A stretch of DNA of 64,000 bases from Proteus terrae subsp. cibarius (GCF_011045835.1 NZ_CP047349.1:496001-560000); one strand, 5' to 3'. Shown: positions 19,972-31,000, numbered from the stretch's first letter. A program made the numbers and translations. Notes: generated from the sequence alone by a model not told the origin.

Positions 19972-20697
19972 TTACAGGCGGAAGCCTTCACCTAAGTAAA
20001 CACGTTTAACTTGCTCATTTTCAAGAATTTCTTCTGGTGAACCATGAGCAATAAGGTGACCTTGGCTGACGATATAAGCACGTTCACACACATCTAATGT
20101 TTCACGAACGTTATGGTCAGTAATCAGTACACCTAGTCCATAATCACGTAGATGCTGGATAATTTTTTTAATATCTAATACGGAAATAGGGTCAACACCT
20201 GCAAAAGGTTCATCTAATAAAATGAATTTAGGGTTTGCGGCCAATGCCCGTGCGATTTCAACACGACGGCGTTCACCCCCTGATAATGATTGCCCTAAGC
20301 TGTTACGTAAGTGGCTGACATTAAACTCTTCGAGCAGCTCTTCTGCACGGTCTTTTCGTTCTTCAGGCGTTAGATCATGGCGGATTTCTAAGATCCCCAT
20401 AATGTTGTCATAAACGCTTAAGCGTCTAAAAATAGACGCTTCTTGAGGAAGATAGCCAATGCCTTTACGTGCTCGTTCATGTAACGGTAACAGCGTAATG
20501 TCTTCATCATCAATTGTAATACTACCTGCATCACGAGCTACAATGCCAACAACCATATAAAATGTGGTTGTTTTACCTGCACCATTGGGTCCAAGTAAGC
20601 CGACAATCTCACCTGAATTAACGTTTAGGCTCACATCACCGACAACGGTGCGCCCTTTGTATGCTTTTGCTAAATTTTCAGCTTTTAACAGCGCCAT
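19972..20697 (-). CDS. lptB: LPS export ABC transporter ATPase LptB
   Basis: Cytoplasmic ATPase that powers LptFG extraction of LPS from the inner membrane. The 241 residues contain Walker [10 protein letters not shown] (about 37-45), the Q-loop in [10 protein letters not shown], the ABC signature LSGGERRR, Walker [14 protein letters not shown] and switch His in [10 protein letters not shown]. All catalytic residues are intact. It starts six bases after the lptA stop, so lptC-lptA-lptB are one unit. Confidence 0.98.
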   Translation of the reverse strand: MALLKAENLAKAYKGRTVVGDVSLNVNSGEIVGLLGPNGAGKTTTFYMVVGIVARDAGSITIDDEDITLLPLHERARKGIGYLPQEASIFRRLSVYDNIMGILEIRHDLTPEERKDRAEELLEEFNVSHLRNSLGQSLSGGERRRVEIARALAANPKFILLDEPFAGVDPISVLDIKKIIQHLRDYGLGVLITDHNVRETLDVCERAYIVSQGHLIAHGSPEEILENEQVKRVYLGEGFRL

Positions 20698-20703
20698 AAA
20701 GTG

Positions 20704-21249
20704 TTACTTACCTTTGTTGTTAACACCAGGGCCTTTCTCTTGCAACTGGGAAGGCAGTAAAACAGTAGTCACTTGTTTACCTTTACCGCTAAAAGCTTCC
20801 ATTTGCTGAGTTGGGACGAGATAAGTGATCTTATCACCGGTGATATTACTGTCTAATTGTTCAAGATAGGCTTTACCCGTTAAGGTCATTAACTCTTTAT
20901 CCATTTCATAGGTCATTTTCTCGCCACGACCTTTGATAGGTTTACCATCATCTTGTAACTGATAAAAAGTCACAGGGTTACCAAACGCTTCTATTACGAT
21001 CCTTTTGGAGTCACCGCCTGGGCGTGTGACAACAACTTTATCAGCACGAATATCGATAGAACCTTGTTTGATCACAACATTTTGCGTAAAGGTTGTGACG
21101 TTTTTTTCTAGATCAAGCGACTGTTTCTCTGAGTTCACAACAATAGGTTGTTGTGTGTCATCTTTAAGCGCCATCGCAGGTACACTTATCGCTAAAAGTG
21201 TACCGATAATCAGTGTATTACGGATTTTTTGATTCATTAGGGATCTCAT
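20704..21249 (-). CDS. lptA: LPS transport periplasmic protein LptA
   Basis: Periplasmic beta-jellyroll protein that bridges LptC and LptDE to carry LPS across the periplasm. It has 181 residues if started at ATG 21249; ATG 21237 (MNQKIRNTLII) is an alternative. A signal peptide is clear (IIGTLLAISVPAMA, cleavage near residue 28). The OstA domain includes ADKVVVTRPGGDSKR and GDKITYLVPTQQMEAFSGKG. It overlaps the 3' end of lptC by 32 bases, or 20 with the shorter start. Confidence 0.95.
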   Translation of the reverse strand: MRSLMNQKIRNTLIIGTLLAISVPAMALKDDTQQPIVVNSEKQSLDLEKNVTTFTQNVVIKQGSIDIRADKVVVTRPGGDSKRIVIEAFGNPVTFYQLQDDGKPIKGRGEKMTYEMDKELMTLTGKAYLEQLDSNITGDKITYLVPTQQMEAFSGKGKQVTTVLLPSQLQEKGPGVNNKGK

Positions 21250-21796
21250 AATAGGTGTTTACCTTTTCAATCAGCTCTGCACGTTTCTCGCGCAGATTGC
21301 CTCGCATTTTTAAGCCGACTGATTTCAGTCCGACGCCGATAATAGTCACTTCATCATCAGAGGAAACATCCTGTGTATCCAAATTTGCAATAGCATTGTC
21401 TGTGCTTATTCTCTGTAGCTGAGAATCATCCGTTAAGCTATCAATTTGAACATCGCCATAAAGATAGAGCATTTTACTGTTTGTTAGCTTGGCTTTATTT
21501 GCGCGTACTGTCCATGTTGCATCCCCTGTCGGTGAATAGGTAGTTAAGACAGGGTTAGTAAACCATGTAAACTTTTGCTGAGCATAGTTTTTGACATCAT
21601 CAGCAACAAGTTTATATCCGAGTATACCTGTTGGCTCGTAAACAAAAGATATCGATGATTTGGATTGATAGGTTGGCTGACCATCATCAACAATCTCACC
21701 ATCACCGAATTCAGTGTTATTAGTATAGTTCCAGCCAATCAGCCCGAGGGCGATAATGGCAAGAATTAAGGTAAACCAGGATTTTAATTTATTCAT
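21218..21796 (-). CDS. lptC: LPS export protein LptC
   Basis: Bitopic inner-membrane protein that receives LPS from LptBFG and passes it to LptA. It has 192 residues, like E. coli (191). The single membrane helix is at about residues 5-23 (SWFTLILAIIALGLIGW). The periplasmic domain holds PTYQSKSSISFVYEPTGILG and a segment ending with GVGLKSVGLKMRGNLR. It lies between kdsC (16-base gap) and lptA (overlap), the conserved order. Confidence 0.96.
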   Translation of the reverse strand: MNKLKSWFTLILAIIALGLIGWNYTNNTEFGDGEIVDDGQPTYQSKSSISFVYEPTGILGYKLVADDVKNYAQQKFTWFTNPVLTTYSPTGDATWTVRANKAKLTNSKMLYLYGDVQIDSLTDDSQLQRISTDNAIANLDTQDVSSDDEVTIIGVGLKSVGLKMRGNLREKRAELIEKVNTYYEIPNESKNP

Positions 21797-21812
21797 TCTG
21801 TATCGTTATACG

Positions 21813-22370
21813 TTAAATCGAAAGACCTTTAGCTTCTTCAAGCCGACCTTGCGCTAAAAGGATTAAATCACACAATTCTCGTACTGCACCACGACCACCC
21901 GCAATGCGTGTCACGTAATTTGCACGAGGTGTAAGTAATGGATGTGCATCAGCCACGGCGACAGAAAGTCCCACTTTTTCCATTACAGGTAAATCAATCA
22001 GGTCGTCACCAATATAGGCTGTTTGTTCAGATTTAAGGTTTAGTGTATCTAACAGTTGTTGATACGCCAAAAGCTTATTATGCTGACCTTGGTAAAGATA
22101 TGTAATGCCAAGGGTTTTAGCACGATCTTCTAACAGTTTAGACTGACGACCTGTAATGATAGCAACCTCAATGCCAGATGTGAGCAAACAACGGATGCCA
22201 TACCCATCACGGACATTAAAGGCTTTTAATTCTTCGCCATTATTGCCCATGTAAATGAGTCCGTCCGACATCACACCATCAACATCACAAATCAGCAATT
22301 GGATTTTTTCTGCTTTTTTGATGATTTGCTCACTTACTGCACCATAACAAGTTTCTATCATTGTATTCAT
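21813..22370 (-). CDS. kdsC: 3-deoxy-D-manno-octulosonate 8-phosphate phosphatase KdsC
   Basis: HAD-family phosphatase that releases Kdo from Kdo-8-phosphate for LPS inner core synthesis. It has 185 residues. The nucleophile motif is LLICDVDGVMSDG (Asp at about 29 and 31), motif II threonine is in AIITGRQS, and motif III is YIGDDLIDLPVM. KdsC is a tetrameric C0 HAD with no cap domain, fitting this length. It lies between kdsD (27 bases upstream) and lptC. Confidence 0.97.
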   Translation of the reverse strand: MNTMIETCYGAVSEQIIKKAEKIQLLICDVDGVMSDGLIYMGNNGEELKAFNVRDGYGIRCLLTSGIEVAIITGRQSKLLEDRAKTLGITYLYQGQHNKLLAYQQLLDTLNLKSEQTAYIGDDLIDLPVMEKVGLSVAVADAHPLLTPRANYVTRIAGGRGAVRELCDLILLAQGRLEEAKGLSI

Positions 22371-22397
22371 TTTTATCCTTCGAACGTTATGAATAGC

Positions 22398-23372
22398 TTA
22401 TACAACACCAGCCTGTAATAAATCATGCATATGTAAAACACCTAACAGGATATCACTATCTTGTTCTGTTACTAATAGGGAGGTGATATGTTTTGCTTGC
22501 ATTAAATTCAGTGCTTCAACCGCCAAACAATCGGGGCGAATACGAATACCGCCTCTTGTCATAACATCTGATATTTTGGCATTGTTAAGATCTATCCCTA
22601 AATCAAATATTCTTCGTAAATCACCGTCAGTAAAGATGCCGTTGATCAGCATACTATCATCACAAATAACGGTCATACCTAATTTTTTACGGGTTATCTC
22701 GACAAGAGCTTCACGTAAAGTGGCGTCTTTAGTGACGCGTGGAATATCCGCTTCTTTATTCATTAAATCACTGACATGAAGGAGTAATTTACGACCTAAT
22801 GCCCCACCTGGATGAGAAAGCGCAAAATCTTCAGCAGTAAAACCACGGGCACGTAACAGTGCGATCGCGAGTGCATCACCCATTACCAAGGTTGCGGTTG
22901 TACTGGTTGTTGGTGCAAGTCCTAAAGGACAGGCTTCTTTAGGTACTTTGATACAAAGATGAATATCAGACGCTTTCCCCATTGTACTTTGAGGAGTGCG
23001 TGTCATACAAATCAGTGTTATCTGTTTACGTTTAAGTACTGGGATCAGCGCGAGGATCTCGCTGGCTTCACCTGAGTTTGAAATTGCCAGAACGATATCT
23101 TTTTCTGTCACCATGCCTAAGTCACCATGGCTTGCTTCGCCGGGATGAACAAAGAAAGAAGGTGTTCCTGTGCTGGCGAATGTAGCCGCAATTTTATGTC
23201 CAATATGGCCAGATTTACCCATACCCATAACAATGACTCTACCTTGGCAGTGGAAAATTTTTTCACAGGCAAGAGTGAAGTCATCATTGATGTATTGTTC
23301 TAGTTCAGCTAACCCATCACGCTCAATATGAAGGACTTTTTTACCTGCTTGCTGAAAATCAAACTCGGTCAT
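22398..23372 (-). CDS. kdsD: D-arabinose 5-phosphate isomerase KdsD
   Basis: Isomerase that converts ribulose 5-phosphate to arabinose 5-phosphate, the first step to Kdo. It has 324 residues. The N-terminal SIS domain contains VMGMGKSGHIGHKIAATFAS and AISNSGEASEI. Two CBS domains follow after about residue 205 (VICDDSMLINGIFTDGDLRR and the C-terminal HITSLLVTEQD). The first few residues are shorter than in E. coli (328). The gene starts 18 bases after yrbG. Confidence 0.97.
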   Translation of the reverse strand: MTEFDFQQAGKKVLHIERDGLAELEQYINDDFTLACEKIFHCQGRVIVMGMGKSGHIGHKIAATFASTGTPSFFVHPGEASHGDLGMVTEKDIVLAISNSGEASEILALIPVLKRKQITLICMTRTPQSTMGKASDIHLCIKVPKEACPLGLAPTTSTTATLVMGDALAIALLRARGFTAEDFALSHPGGALGRKLLLHVSDLMNKEADIPRVTKDATLREALVEITRKKLGMTVICDDSMLINGIFTDGDLRRIFDLGIDLNNAKISDVMTRGGIRIRPDCLAVEALNLMQAKHITSLLVTEQDSDILLGVLHMHDLLQAGVV

Positions 23373-23390
23373 TTTTTTGTACCATTTATT

Positions 23391-24371
23391 TTAGGTTAAG
23401 AGAGAATGTGCGACGCACAACACCGTAATATAAACAATAAAGCAAACTAACAAGAATATCCCTTTTCCTCGATTAAGACGTCGTTTACGTCCTAATGAAA
23501 AGAGAGAAAACAGTAAACTGGCGACAACAAGCACAGCAAAGCTAAAATAAAATGTGTTGATATTAAATGTGCTTGGTGAGAGTAATGCTGGCATTCCTAA
23601 CACAAAAGTTAGATTGAAAATATTAGCGCCTATAATATTCCCTAATGCTAATTCATTCTCGCGTCTTAGTGCTGCCACAATAGTTGTGGCTAATTCAGGT
23701 AGGCTTGTTCCTATAGATAGCAAGGTTAAACCAACAAAAAAGCCACTAAGATGATACTGTTGCATTAAAATAAAGACATTATCCAATATCATTTGAGTAG
23801 CAACTGGAATAATAAGTAAAGCAATAACAACCCAAAAAAGTGCAACAGAATTACGGGGATTTGTTTGTAATTCGAAACGCGTTAAGGTTTCTAAAGGTAA
23901 TACGTGACGCTCTTGCGTGAGTGTTTTATGCATCGTTTTTATCATTAGAAAGATGGATGCAAAACCAATAAAAAAGAGTAGCGTGCCTTCTCTAAGCCCT
24001 AAGTTTCCGCTAGAAACGATAATGCCAACGAGCATGATGACTATAATCATCAAGGGAAGCTCTTTTTTGAGCACTGCGGATTGAATGTTCATGGGATAAA
24101 TCATCGCGCCAATACCTGCGATGAGAAGAAGGTTGGTGAGTGTAGAGCCAATGGCTGTCCCGATAGCAATATCAGGCAAATTATGCACAGCTGCATCGGT
24201 TGAAACAAAAAGCTCAGGCAGTGAAGTACCTGTGCCTACAATTAAGATACCGATAACGGCGGGTGGGATTTTTAACGATTGCGCAAAAACGCTCGCACCA
24301 TAAACTAATCGGTCTGATGCATAAACGAGTAACATCAACCCAAAAATTAAAAGAGACAAAGTAATCAACAT
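23391..24371 (-). CDS. yrbG: Calcium/sodium antiporter family protein YrbG
   Basis: Inner-membrane cation/calcium exchanger of the CaCA superfamily. ATG 24371 (MLITLSLLIFGLMLLVY) gives 326 residues, matching E. coli YrbG (325); a frame to 24413 adds 14 residues without support. The two inverted alpha repeats are visible as GTGTSLPELFVS...AIGTAIGS and IGTSLPELATTIV...ALGNIIGANIFN. About ten membrane helices. First gene of the minus-strand block; it diverges from mlaF with a 240-base spacer that should hold both promoters. Confidence 0.94.
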   Translation of the reverse strand: MLITLSLLIFGLMLLVYASDRLVYGASVFAQSLKIPPAVIGILIVGTGTSLPELFVSTDAAVHNLPDIAIGTAIGSTLTNLLLIAGIGAMIYPMNIQSAVLKKELPLMIIVIMLVGIIVSSGNLGLREGTLLFFIGFASIFLMIKTMHKTLTQERHVLPLETLTRFELQTNPRNSVALFWVVIALLIIPVATQMILDNVFILMQQYHLSGFFVGLTLLSIGTSLPELATTIVAALRRENELALGNIIGANIFNLTFVLGMPALLSPSTFNINTFYFSFAVLVVASLLFSLFSLGRKRRLNRGKGIFLLVCFIVYITVLCVAHSLLT

Positions 24372-24611
24372 GCCATCAGTTTTCCAACAATGAGCGAATA
24401 AAGAAAAAACCAATAAGACAGGGCTGATAAAAAAAACATATTGTCAAAAGGTTTTGCTAATTAACCGTATTTTGACTAGCCAAGCACGAAAAGTAAAATT
24501 AACCGTGCAATAAATTGCTAAATAGTGGTGATTTCTTTGTAACATAGCGAATGACCTGCCAAAATAGCGTAAAAATTCGTTTATGCAGATAGGCTTGAGG
24601 ATGTTTTATTC

Positions 24612-25424
24612 ATGAACGCACAATCTAACAATCTAATTGAAGTGCGCAATATGAACTTCACTCGCGGTAGCAGAAAGATCTTCTCAGAGATTAATCTTGT
24701 TGTACCAAGAGGAAAAGTGACTGCGATTATGGGCCCTTCAGGGATTGGTAAAACAACCTTGTTACGCCTAATGGGAGGACAAATCCTTCCAGATAGTGGT
24801 GAAATTTGGTTTGATGGCGACAATATTCCTGCGCTATCACGCTCTGCGTTGTATCAGGCAAGAAAGAAAATGAGTATGCTTTTTCAATCAGGTGCACTGT
24901 TTACAGACATGAATGTGTTTGAAAATGTGGCATTTCCACTAAGAGAGCATACAAATTTACCTGAAGCATTGATCCGTACAACGGTGATGATGAAACTTGA
25001 AGCTGTAGGTTTACGTGGTGCGGCAAGTTTAATGCCTTCTGAATTATCAGGAGGAATGGCGAGAAGGGCTGCATTAGCAAGGGCTATTGCGCTTGATCCT
25101 GAACTGATTATGTTTGATGAGCCATTTGTTGGGCAAGATCCTATCACTATGGGTGTACTTGTTAAGTTAATTGATGAGTTAAATCATGCGCTTGGTGTGA
25201 CCTGTGTTGTAGTTTCCCATGATGTGCCTGAAGTGTTAAGTATTGCAGATTACGCCTATATTGTTGCAGAGCAAAAAGTCATTGCTCAAGGTAGCGCACA
25301 AGAATTACAGGATAATCCAAATAGGCAAGTAAGACAGTTTTTAGATGGTATTGCTGATGGCCCTGTACCTTTCCGTTTTCCTGCGGGAGATTATCAGGAC
25401 GACCTATTAGGACGAGGAAATTAG
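24612..25424 (+). CDS. mlaF: Phospholipid transport ABC ATPase MlaF
   Basis: ATPase of the inner-membrane MlaFEDB complex, which moves phospholipids between inner membrane and periplasm to keep outer-membrane asymmetry. It has 270 residues. Walker A is GPSGIGKTT (about 42-50), the signature is LSGGMARR, Walker B is ELIMFDEPFVGQDP and switch His is in VVSHDVPEV. The C-terminal extension after about residue 245 is the part that contacts the neighbouring subunit and MlaB. mlaE starts three bases after the stop. Confidence 0.97.
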   Translation: MNAQSNNLIEVRNMNFTRGSRKIFSEINLVVPRGKVTAIMGPSGIGKTTLLRLMGGQILPDSGEIWFDGDNIPALSRSALYQARKKMSMLFQSGALFTDMNVFENVAFPLREHTNLPEALIRTTVMMKLEAVGLRGAASLMPSELSGGMARRAALARAIALDPELIMFDEPFVGQDPITMGVLVKLIDELNHALGVTCVVVSHDVPEVLSIADYAYIVAEQKVIAQGSAQELQDNPNRQVRQFLDGIADGPVPFRFPAGDYQDDLLGRGN

Positions 25425-25427
25425 TAC

Positions 25428-26207
25428 GTGGTAAATTTATTATCTCGCATTGGTGTTAGAGCGTTAGCGATTTTTGCAACCTTCGGTAGAGCAGGCATCA
25501 TGCTCTTTCGAGCATTAGTCGGTAAGCCTGAATTTCGTAAACAGTGGCCTCTGTTACTGAAGCAACTGTATAACGTCGGCGTTCAATCCTTATTAATTAT
25601 CATGGTGTCTGGCCTATTTATTGGCATGGTGTTGGGATTACAAGGCTATCTTGTTTTAACAACCTTTAGTGCTGAAGCTAGTCTTGGCATGATGGTCGCA
25701 CTTTCATTGTTAAGAGAATTAGGCCCAGTCGTTACAGCATTATTATTTGCGGGGCGTGCGGGCTCGGCTTTAACAGCTGAAATCGGCTTAATGAAAGCCA
25801 CAGAACAAATTTCTAGTTTAGAAATGATGGCCGTCGATCCTTTAAGACGTGTCGTTGCGCCCCGTTTTTGGGCGGGTCTTATTAGTATGCCATTGCTTTC
25901 ACTTATTTTTGTTGCCATCGGTATTTGGGGGGGAGCAATTGTAGGTGTGGATTGGAAAGGGATCGATGAAGGCTTTTTCTGGGCATCTATGCAAGGTGCC
26001 GTTGAATGGCGACTCGATTTAGTAAATTGCTTTATTAAAAGTGTCGTTTTTGCTATTACCGTCACTTGGATAGCACTCTTTAACGGGTATGACGCAATCC
26101 CAACATCAGAAGGGATTAGCAGAGCAACAACACGTACCGTTGTTCATTCATCGTTAGCCGTATTGGGTTTAGATTTTGTGCTAACAGCACTGATGTTTGG
26201 GAACTAA
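25428..26207 (+). CDS. mlaE: Phospholipid transport permease MlaE
   Basis: Permease of the MlaFEDB complex. It has 259 residues from a GTG start ([13 protein letters not shown]), one residue shorter than E. coli MlaE. Conserved blocks are [55 protein letters not shown] and [20 protein letters not shown]. Five hydrophobic helices are visible. Tight three-base spacing to mlaF and mlaD indicates a single operon. Confidence 0.97.
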   Translation: MVNLLSRIGVRALAIFATFGRAGIMLFRALVGKPEFRKQWPLLLKQLYNVGVQSLLIIMVSGLFIGMVLGLQGYLVLTTFSAEASLGMMVALSLLRELGPVVTALLFAGRAGSALTAEIGLMKATEQISSLEMMAVDPLRRVVAPRFWAGLISMPLLSLIFVAIGIWGGAIVGVDWKGIDEGFFWASMQGAVEWRLDLVNCFIKSVVFAITVTWIALFNGYDAIPTSEGISRATTRTVVHSSLAVLGLDFVLTALMFGN

Positions 26208-26210
26208 GTC

Positions 26211-26747
26211 ATGCAAAGTAAAAAAATTGAAGTTTGGGTTGGTCTATTTGTTCTGATTGCGTTAGCTGCCGTGATTTTCTTATGCCTTAAAGTGGCTGAT
26301 ATTAAAGAAATGGGTAATCAACCGACTTATCGCGTTTATGCCAGCTTCGGTAATATTGGTGGGTTAAAAGAACGCTCCCCAGTTAAGATTGGTGGTGTGG
26401 TGATTGGCCGTGTTTCTTCTATCACTTTAAAAGAAGAAGATGAAGGGAATTATCGCCCTGAAGTCGCGCTCGATATTCTGAGCATTTATGACCACATTCC
26501 AGAAAGTAGCTCACTGTCTATTCGCACATCGGGTTTATTAGGTGAACAATTCCTTGCATTGAATTTAGGTTTTTATGATGAAGCATTAGATTCTACTCTG
26601 CTCGAAGACGGAGGACGGATCACAAACACCAATTCAGCAATGGTATTAGAAGATCTTATTGGTCAATTCCTTTATAAAACGGGTGATGGTGATGGTTCAG
26701 CAAAATCTGAATCTGAACCGACTGAAGAACATCCAGCATTACCTTAA
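26211..26747 (+). CDS. mlaD: Phospholipid-binding MCE-domain protein MlaD
   Basis: Membrane-anchored substrate-binding protein that forms a hexameric ring with a hydrophobic pore in MlaFEDB. It has 178 residues. One membrane helix is at about 7-28 (VWVGLFVLIALAAVIFLCL), followed by the MCE domain (YRVYASFGNIGGLKERSPVK) and LLGEQFLALNLGF. The acidic C-terminal tail (TEEHPALP) is variable in the family. mlaC follows after 86 bases. Confidence 0.97.
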   Translation: MQSKKIEVWVGLFVLIALAAVIFLCLKVADIKEMGNQPTYRVYASFGNIGGLKERSPVKIGGVVIGRVSSITLKEEDEGNYRPEVALDILSIYDHIPESSSLSIRTSGLLGEQFLALNLGFYDEALDSTLLEDGGRITNTNSAMVLEDLIGQFLYKTGDGDGSAKSESEPTEEHPALP

Positions 26748-26833
26748 TCATTAATTCCTATACGATGCACTTATACATTTAGCGTCATAAATGCATCGTA
26801 TTATCGAAACCCTATTTGAGGAGAAGCGAACGT

Positions 26834-27463
26834 ATGTTTAAACGCTTATTGATGGTCGCACTATTAGTGATAACACCTTTTGCAATGGCAGTCGATAAAA
26901 CCAATCCTTACGCATTGATGGAAGATGCGGCGCAAAAGACTTTTAGTAAATTAAAAAATGAACAGCCTGAAATTCGTAAAAACCCTGAAGTTTTACGTCA
27001 AATTGTTCAGCAAGAATTATTACCTTATGTACATATTAAATATGCGGGCGCATTAGTGTTAGGACCGCATTATCGTAATGCAACACCTGCACAACGTGAT
27101 GCTTATTTCACGGCATTTGAAGCGTATCTTGCTCAAGTATATGGTCAAGCATTAGCGATGTATGAAGGCCAAGAGTACCGTATTGAGCCTGCAAAACCTT
27201 TCGCAGATAAATCAACTCTAACTATTCGTGTCACTATCATTGATACAAATGGTCGCCCACCTGTTCGTCTTGATTTTCAATGGCGTAAAAACAGCAAAAC
27301 AGGCGAATGGCAGGCGTATGATATGATTGCTGAAGGTGTCAGCATGATCACAACAAAACAGAATGAGTGGTCAGATATTTTAAATTCTAAAGGTGTTGAT
27401 GGTTTAACAAAACAGTTAGAAATCAGTGCTAAAACACCAATTACACTGGATGAGAAAAAATAA
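26834..27463 (+). CDS. mlaC: Periplasmic phospholipid carrier MlaC
   Basis: Soluble periplasmic shuttle that carries phospholipid between MlaA at the outer membrane and MlaFEDB. I chose ATG 26834 ([14 protein letters not shown], 209 residues), preceded by GAGGAG; a TTG at 26816 would add six residues. The signal peptide ends near residue 19 (ITPFAMA). The mature part contains [24 protein letters not shown] with the block LLPYVHIKY, and [13 protein letters not shown]. mlaB begins two bases after the stop. Confidence 0.95.
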   Translation: MFKRLLMVALLVITPFAMAVDKTNPYALMEDAAQKTFSKLKNEQPEIRKNPEVLRQIVQQELLPYVHIKYAGALVLGPHYRNATPAQRDAYFTAFEAYLAQVYGQALAMYEGQEYRIEPAKPFADKSTLTIRVTIIDTNGRPPVRLDFQWRKNSKTGEWQAYDMIAEGVSMITTKQNEWSDILNSKGVDGLTKQLEISAKTPITLDEKK

Positions 27464-27464
27464 C

Positions 27465-27758
27465 ATGTCAGCTTCGTTAAATTGGGAAAAAAAGGAGGGG
27501 GTCCTCTATTTCCAAGGAACGCTAGATCGTGAAACGTTATTGCCTGCTTGGCAGCAACGTAAAGCATTATTAGCTGATATTAATATCATCGATATTTCTG
27601 CCTTAGGACATATTGATTCAACAGGGTTGGCGCTTTTTGTTCACTTAAAAGCTGAAATGGAAGAGCAAAATCGTCAATTTATTATTCAAGGCGTAAGTGA
27701 GCGTTTTCAGACTTTAATTACACTCTATGATCTTGATGAAATTATGAATATTACCTAA
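27465..27758 (+). CDS. mlaB: STAS-domain protein MlaB
   Basis: Cytoplasmic STAS-domain subunit that binds MlaF and is needed for assembly and activity of MlaFEDB. ATG 27465 (MSASLNWEKKEGVLYF) gives 97 residues, the E. coli length; a frame from 27426 overlaps mlaC with unsupported residues. The STAS core reads IDISALGHIDSTGLALFVHLK, with the Thr at the position important for MlaF binding in E. coli. A terminator follows. Confidence 0.94.
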   Translation: MSASLNWEKKEGVLYFQGTLDRETLLPAWQQRKALLADINIIDISALGHIDSTGLALFVHLKAEMEEQNRQFIIQGVSERFQTLITLYDLDEIMNIT

Positions 27759-27782
27759 TACAGATTTTGAGTAAAGGTATTA

Positions 27783-27826
27783 AAAAGCCCCCTTCGTGAT
27801 ACTTTTATCATTAAGGGGGTTTTTGA
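27783..27826 (+). terminator. Intrinsic terminator after mlaB
   Basis: AAAAGCCCCCTT pairs with AAGGGGGTTTTT (one G-T pair) and the loop contains a second small stem (TGAT/ATCA). A T-run completes the terminator, which separates mlaFEDCB from ibaG-murA. Confidence 0.85.
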
Positions 27827-27898
27827 TGGTTTAAGAGTAGAGCGGATTCCATTAGGATAGACGACTGATTATTATTTTAACGTTGAGATTGAGCAATT

Positions 27899-28153
27899 AT
27901 GGATACAAATGAAATCAAACAAGTATTAATGGACAGCCTGTCTTTAGATGAAGTCATCGTCAATGGTGATGGTAGTCACTTTCAAGTTGTCGTTGTTGGC
28001 GCAATGTTTGAGGGAATGAGCAGAGTAAAACAACAACAAACCATTTATGCCCCTTTGATGGAATATATTGCAGATAACCGTATTCACGCTTTGTCTATTA
28101 AAGCCTACACACCTGAAGAGTGGAAGAGAGATCGTAAACTTAACGGGCTTTGA
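27899..28153 (+). CDS. ibaG: BolA-family iron-sulfur/acid-stress protein IbaG
   Basis: Small BolA-family protein of 84 residues that pairs with monothiol glutaredoxin in iron-sulfur handling and is induced by acid in E. coli. The BolA signature includes the [20 protein letters not shown] stretch, with the conserved His24-type residue after [18 protein letters not shown] near the end matches the family. It lies 48 bases upstream of murA and probably shares its transcript, as in E. coli. Confidence 0.95.
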   Translation: MDTNEIKQVLMDSLSLDEVIVNGDGSHFQVVVVGAMFEGMSRVKQQQTIYAPLMEYIADNRIHALSIKAYTPEEWKRDRKLNGL

Positions 28154-29464
<1,311 letters not shown>

Positions 29465-29494
29465 TTTATTTTAGTTATCCTTTTTTAGTTATTT

Positions 29495-29531
29495 AAAACC
29501 ATAGTGCATTGTTGTGCTATGGTTTTTTTTG
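29495..29531 (+). terminator. Intrinsic terminator after murA
   Basis: AAAACCATAG and CTATGGTTTT form a 10-base stem closed by a TGCATTGTTGTG loop region, followed by a run of T. Confidence 0.88.
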
Positions 29532-29659
29532 CGCATTATTTTAATAAGACTCTCAACAGAATAGGATAATTCATAAGGCATTTCTTTCATCGCAAGATAC
29601 AGTAAGAAAAACAGACCTGTGTTATAAAAATCACTATGAGCTAAAAGGAAGGAACATGT

Positions 29660-30721
29660 ATGCAGGTAACAAGGAAACAAGAGCGCCTAGTTCGTCAAGC
29701 TCTGGATGAATGGCAACAATCTGGTGAGATTTCAGAACAAGAATATCAGCAATTAGGAAGTACATTGCATCGAATTCCCTTTGATTGGAAACGGTTGAGT
29801 CGCTATGCATTTTGGATAGCAATGGTGTGCTTGATTATTGCTGCTGGCAGTATCTTTAGTGATAGCGCATTAGTTTATTATCTAATTGAAATTTTTAGCG
29901 TTTCTGAAATTATGCGTGTGATATCTCCGGCACTTATTGCCTGCATACTTTATTTTTGGGGATTTAAACGTCAGCGAAAAGAAACACAATGGCATTACAG
30001 TACTGAATTTATTCTCTTTTTAGGTGTGATGTTTACGGCTATTTTTCTTTGGCAACTGGGAGAATTGCTGGATACAGGAAGTGGCCATATTGCGCCTCTC
30101 TTTTTAATTGGCTGTGTCATTTATGGTGCAATTGGATTTATTAGTCGCTCCTCATTGGTGTGGTTATTCTTCTTATTGATGTTAGGAAATTGGTTTGGTG
30201 CTGAAACGGGCTATGTCTCTGGTTGGGGAGCGTATTGGCTAGGGATGAACTATCCTATCCGTTTTGTCTTTTTTGGAGCGATATTATTAGCAAGCTGTTA
30301 TTTCCTACAAAATATGTTGGTACATCGTCGTTTATTTTCCATGACAAAAATAATGGGGCTAACCTATTTGTTTATTGCGTTATGGATAATGTCTATTTTC
30401 GGTAATTACGATCCTGATACTTGGTATCGTACTTCAAGTGTGAATTTGTTACCTTGGGCACTGTTATTTGCTGTCGTTTCAGTTATCTGTATCTATATTA
30501 GTCTTAAAACAGATGACGGTATGTTAAGAGGTTTTGGCCTAACATTCCTTGGTATCAACCTTTATACCCGATTCTTTGAATATTTCTGGGATAGTTTACA
30601 CAGTGCGATTTTCTTCTTTATTTTGGCAGTATCATTGATTTTAATTGGACGAAAAGCGGAAAAAATTTGGCATGCTGTTGAAAATAACTCAATTGCTAAT
30701 AAAGAGAGTAAGAGCGAATAG
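29660..30721 (+). CDS. DUF2157-like multi-pass membrane protein
   Basis: Function unknown. The 353-residue protein has a soluble N-terminal segment (about 1-45, RLVRQALDEWQQSGEISEQ) typical of DUF2157 proteins, then about ten hydrophobic helices from residue 50 to 335. Aromatic-rich loops (WFGAETGYVSGWGAYWLGM) and a short charged tail ending NKESKSE are also visible. An ATG at 29660 is preceded by AAAGGAAGGA. It lies alone between the murA terminator and the CPCC gene 33 bases downstream, which could be co-transcribed. The family call rests on pattern, not a search. Confidence 0.75.
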   Translation: MQVTRKQERLVRQALDEWQQSGEISEQEYQQLGSTLHRIPFDWKRLSRYAFWIAMVCLIIAAGSIFSDSALVYYLIEIFSVSEIMRVISPALIACILYFWGFKRQRKETQWHYSTEFILFLGVMFTAIFLWQLGELLDTGSGHIAPLFLIGCVIYGAIGFISRSSLVWLFFLLMLGNWFGAETGYVSGWGAYWLGMNYPIRFVFFGAILLASCYFLQNMLVHRRLFSMTKIMGLTYLFIALWIMSIFGNYDPDTWYRTSSVNLLPWALLFAVVSVICIYISLKTDDGMLRGFGLTFLGINLYTRFFEYFWDSLHSAIFFFILAVSLILIGRKAEKIWHAVENNSIANKESKSE

Positions 30722-30754
30722 TATAATTAATAATGTGATAGGAGAACCCATCCT

Positions 30755-31000
30755 ATGGAAAAGCGAAGTTGTCATCTTCCTTTAGAAGTGAGTTGTGTTG
30801 CGTGCCATTATTTTGTTTTCAAAGATAAAGATGAGGCATTTTTTGAGATCTGCCCCGTATGTGGTTGGCAAAATGATGGTACTAAAGAAGGGCAATATAG
30901 CGGTTGTAATCACAGCACATTAGAGGATTATCGCAATACTGAAAGCTTTAAAGAAAATTGCTTACACAGTGCGACGTTTTATATGAAATCTCCCTACTAG
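30755..31000 (+). CDS. CPCC-family cysteine-rich small protein
   Basis: Predicted 81-residue protein with two CxxC pairs: CVAC (about 14-17) and CPVCGWQNDG (about 33-42), followed by GCNHSTLEDYRN. This layout fits the CPCC cysteine-rich family (zinc-ribbon-like, PF14206 as I recall it), often found beside polymorphic-toxin immunity genes or alone. It has AGGAGA before the ATG. No toxin gene is adjacent here. Metal binding is inferred; function unknown. Confidence 0.75.
   Translation: MEKRSCHLPLEVSCVACHYFVFKDKDEAFFEICPVCGWQNDGTKEGQYSGCNHSTLEDYRNTESFKENCLHSATFYMKSPY

Noticed and set aside
27277..27567. Minus-strand open frame across mlaC-mlaB
   Set aside because: Shadow frame of two well-supported genes on the plus strand.
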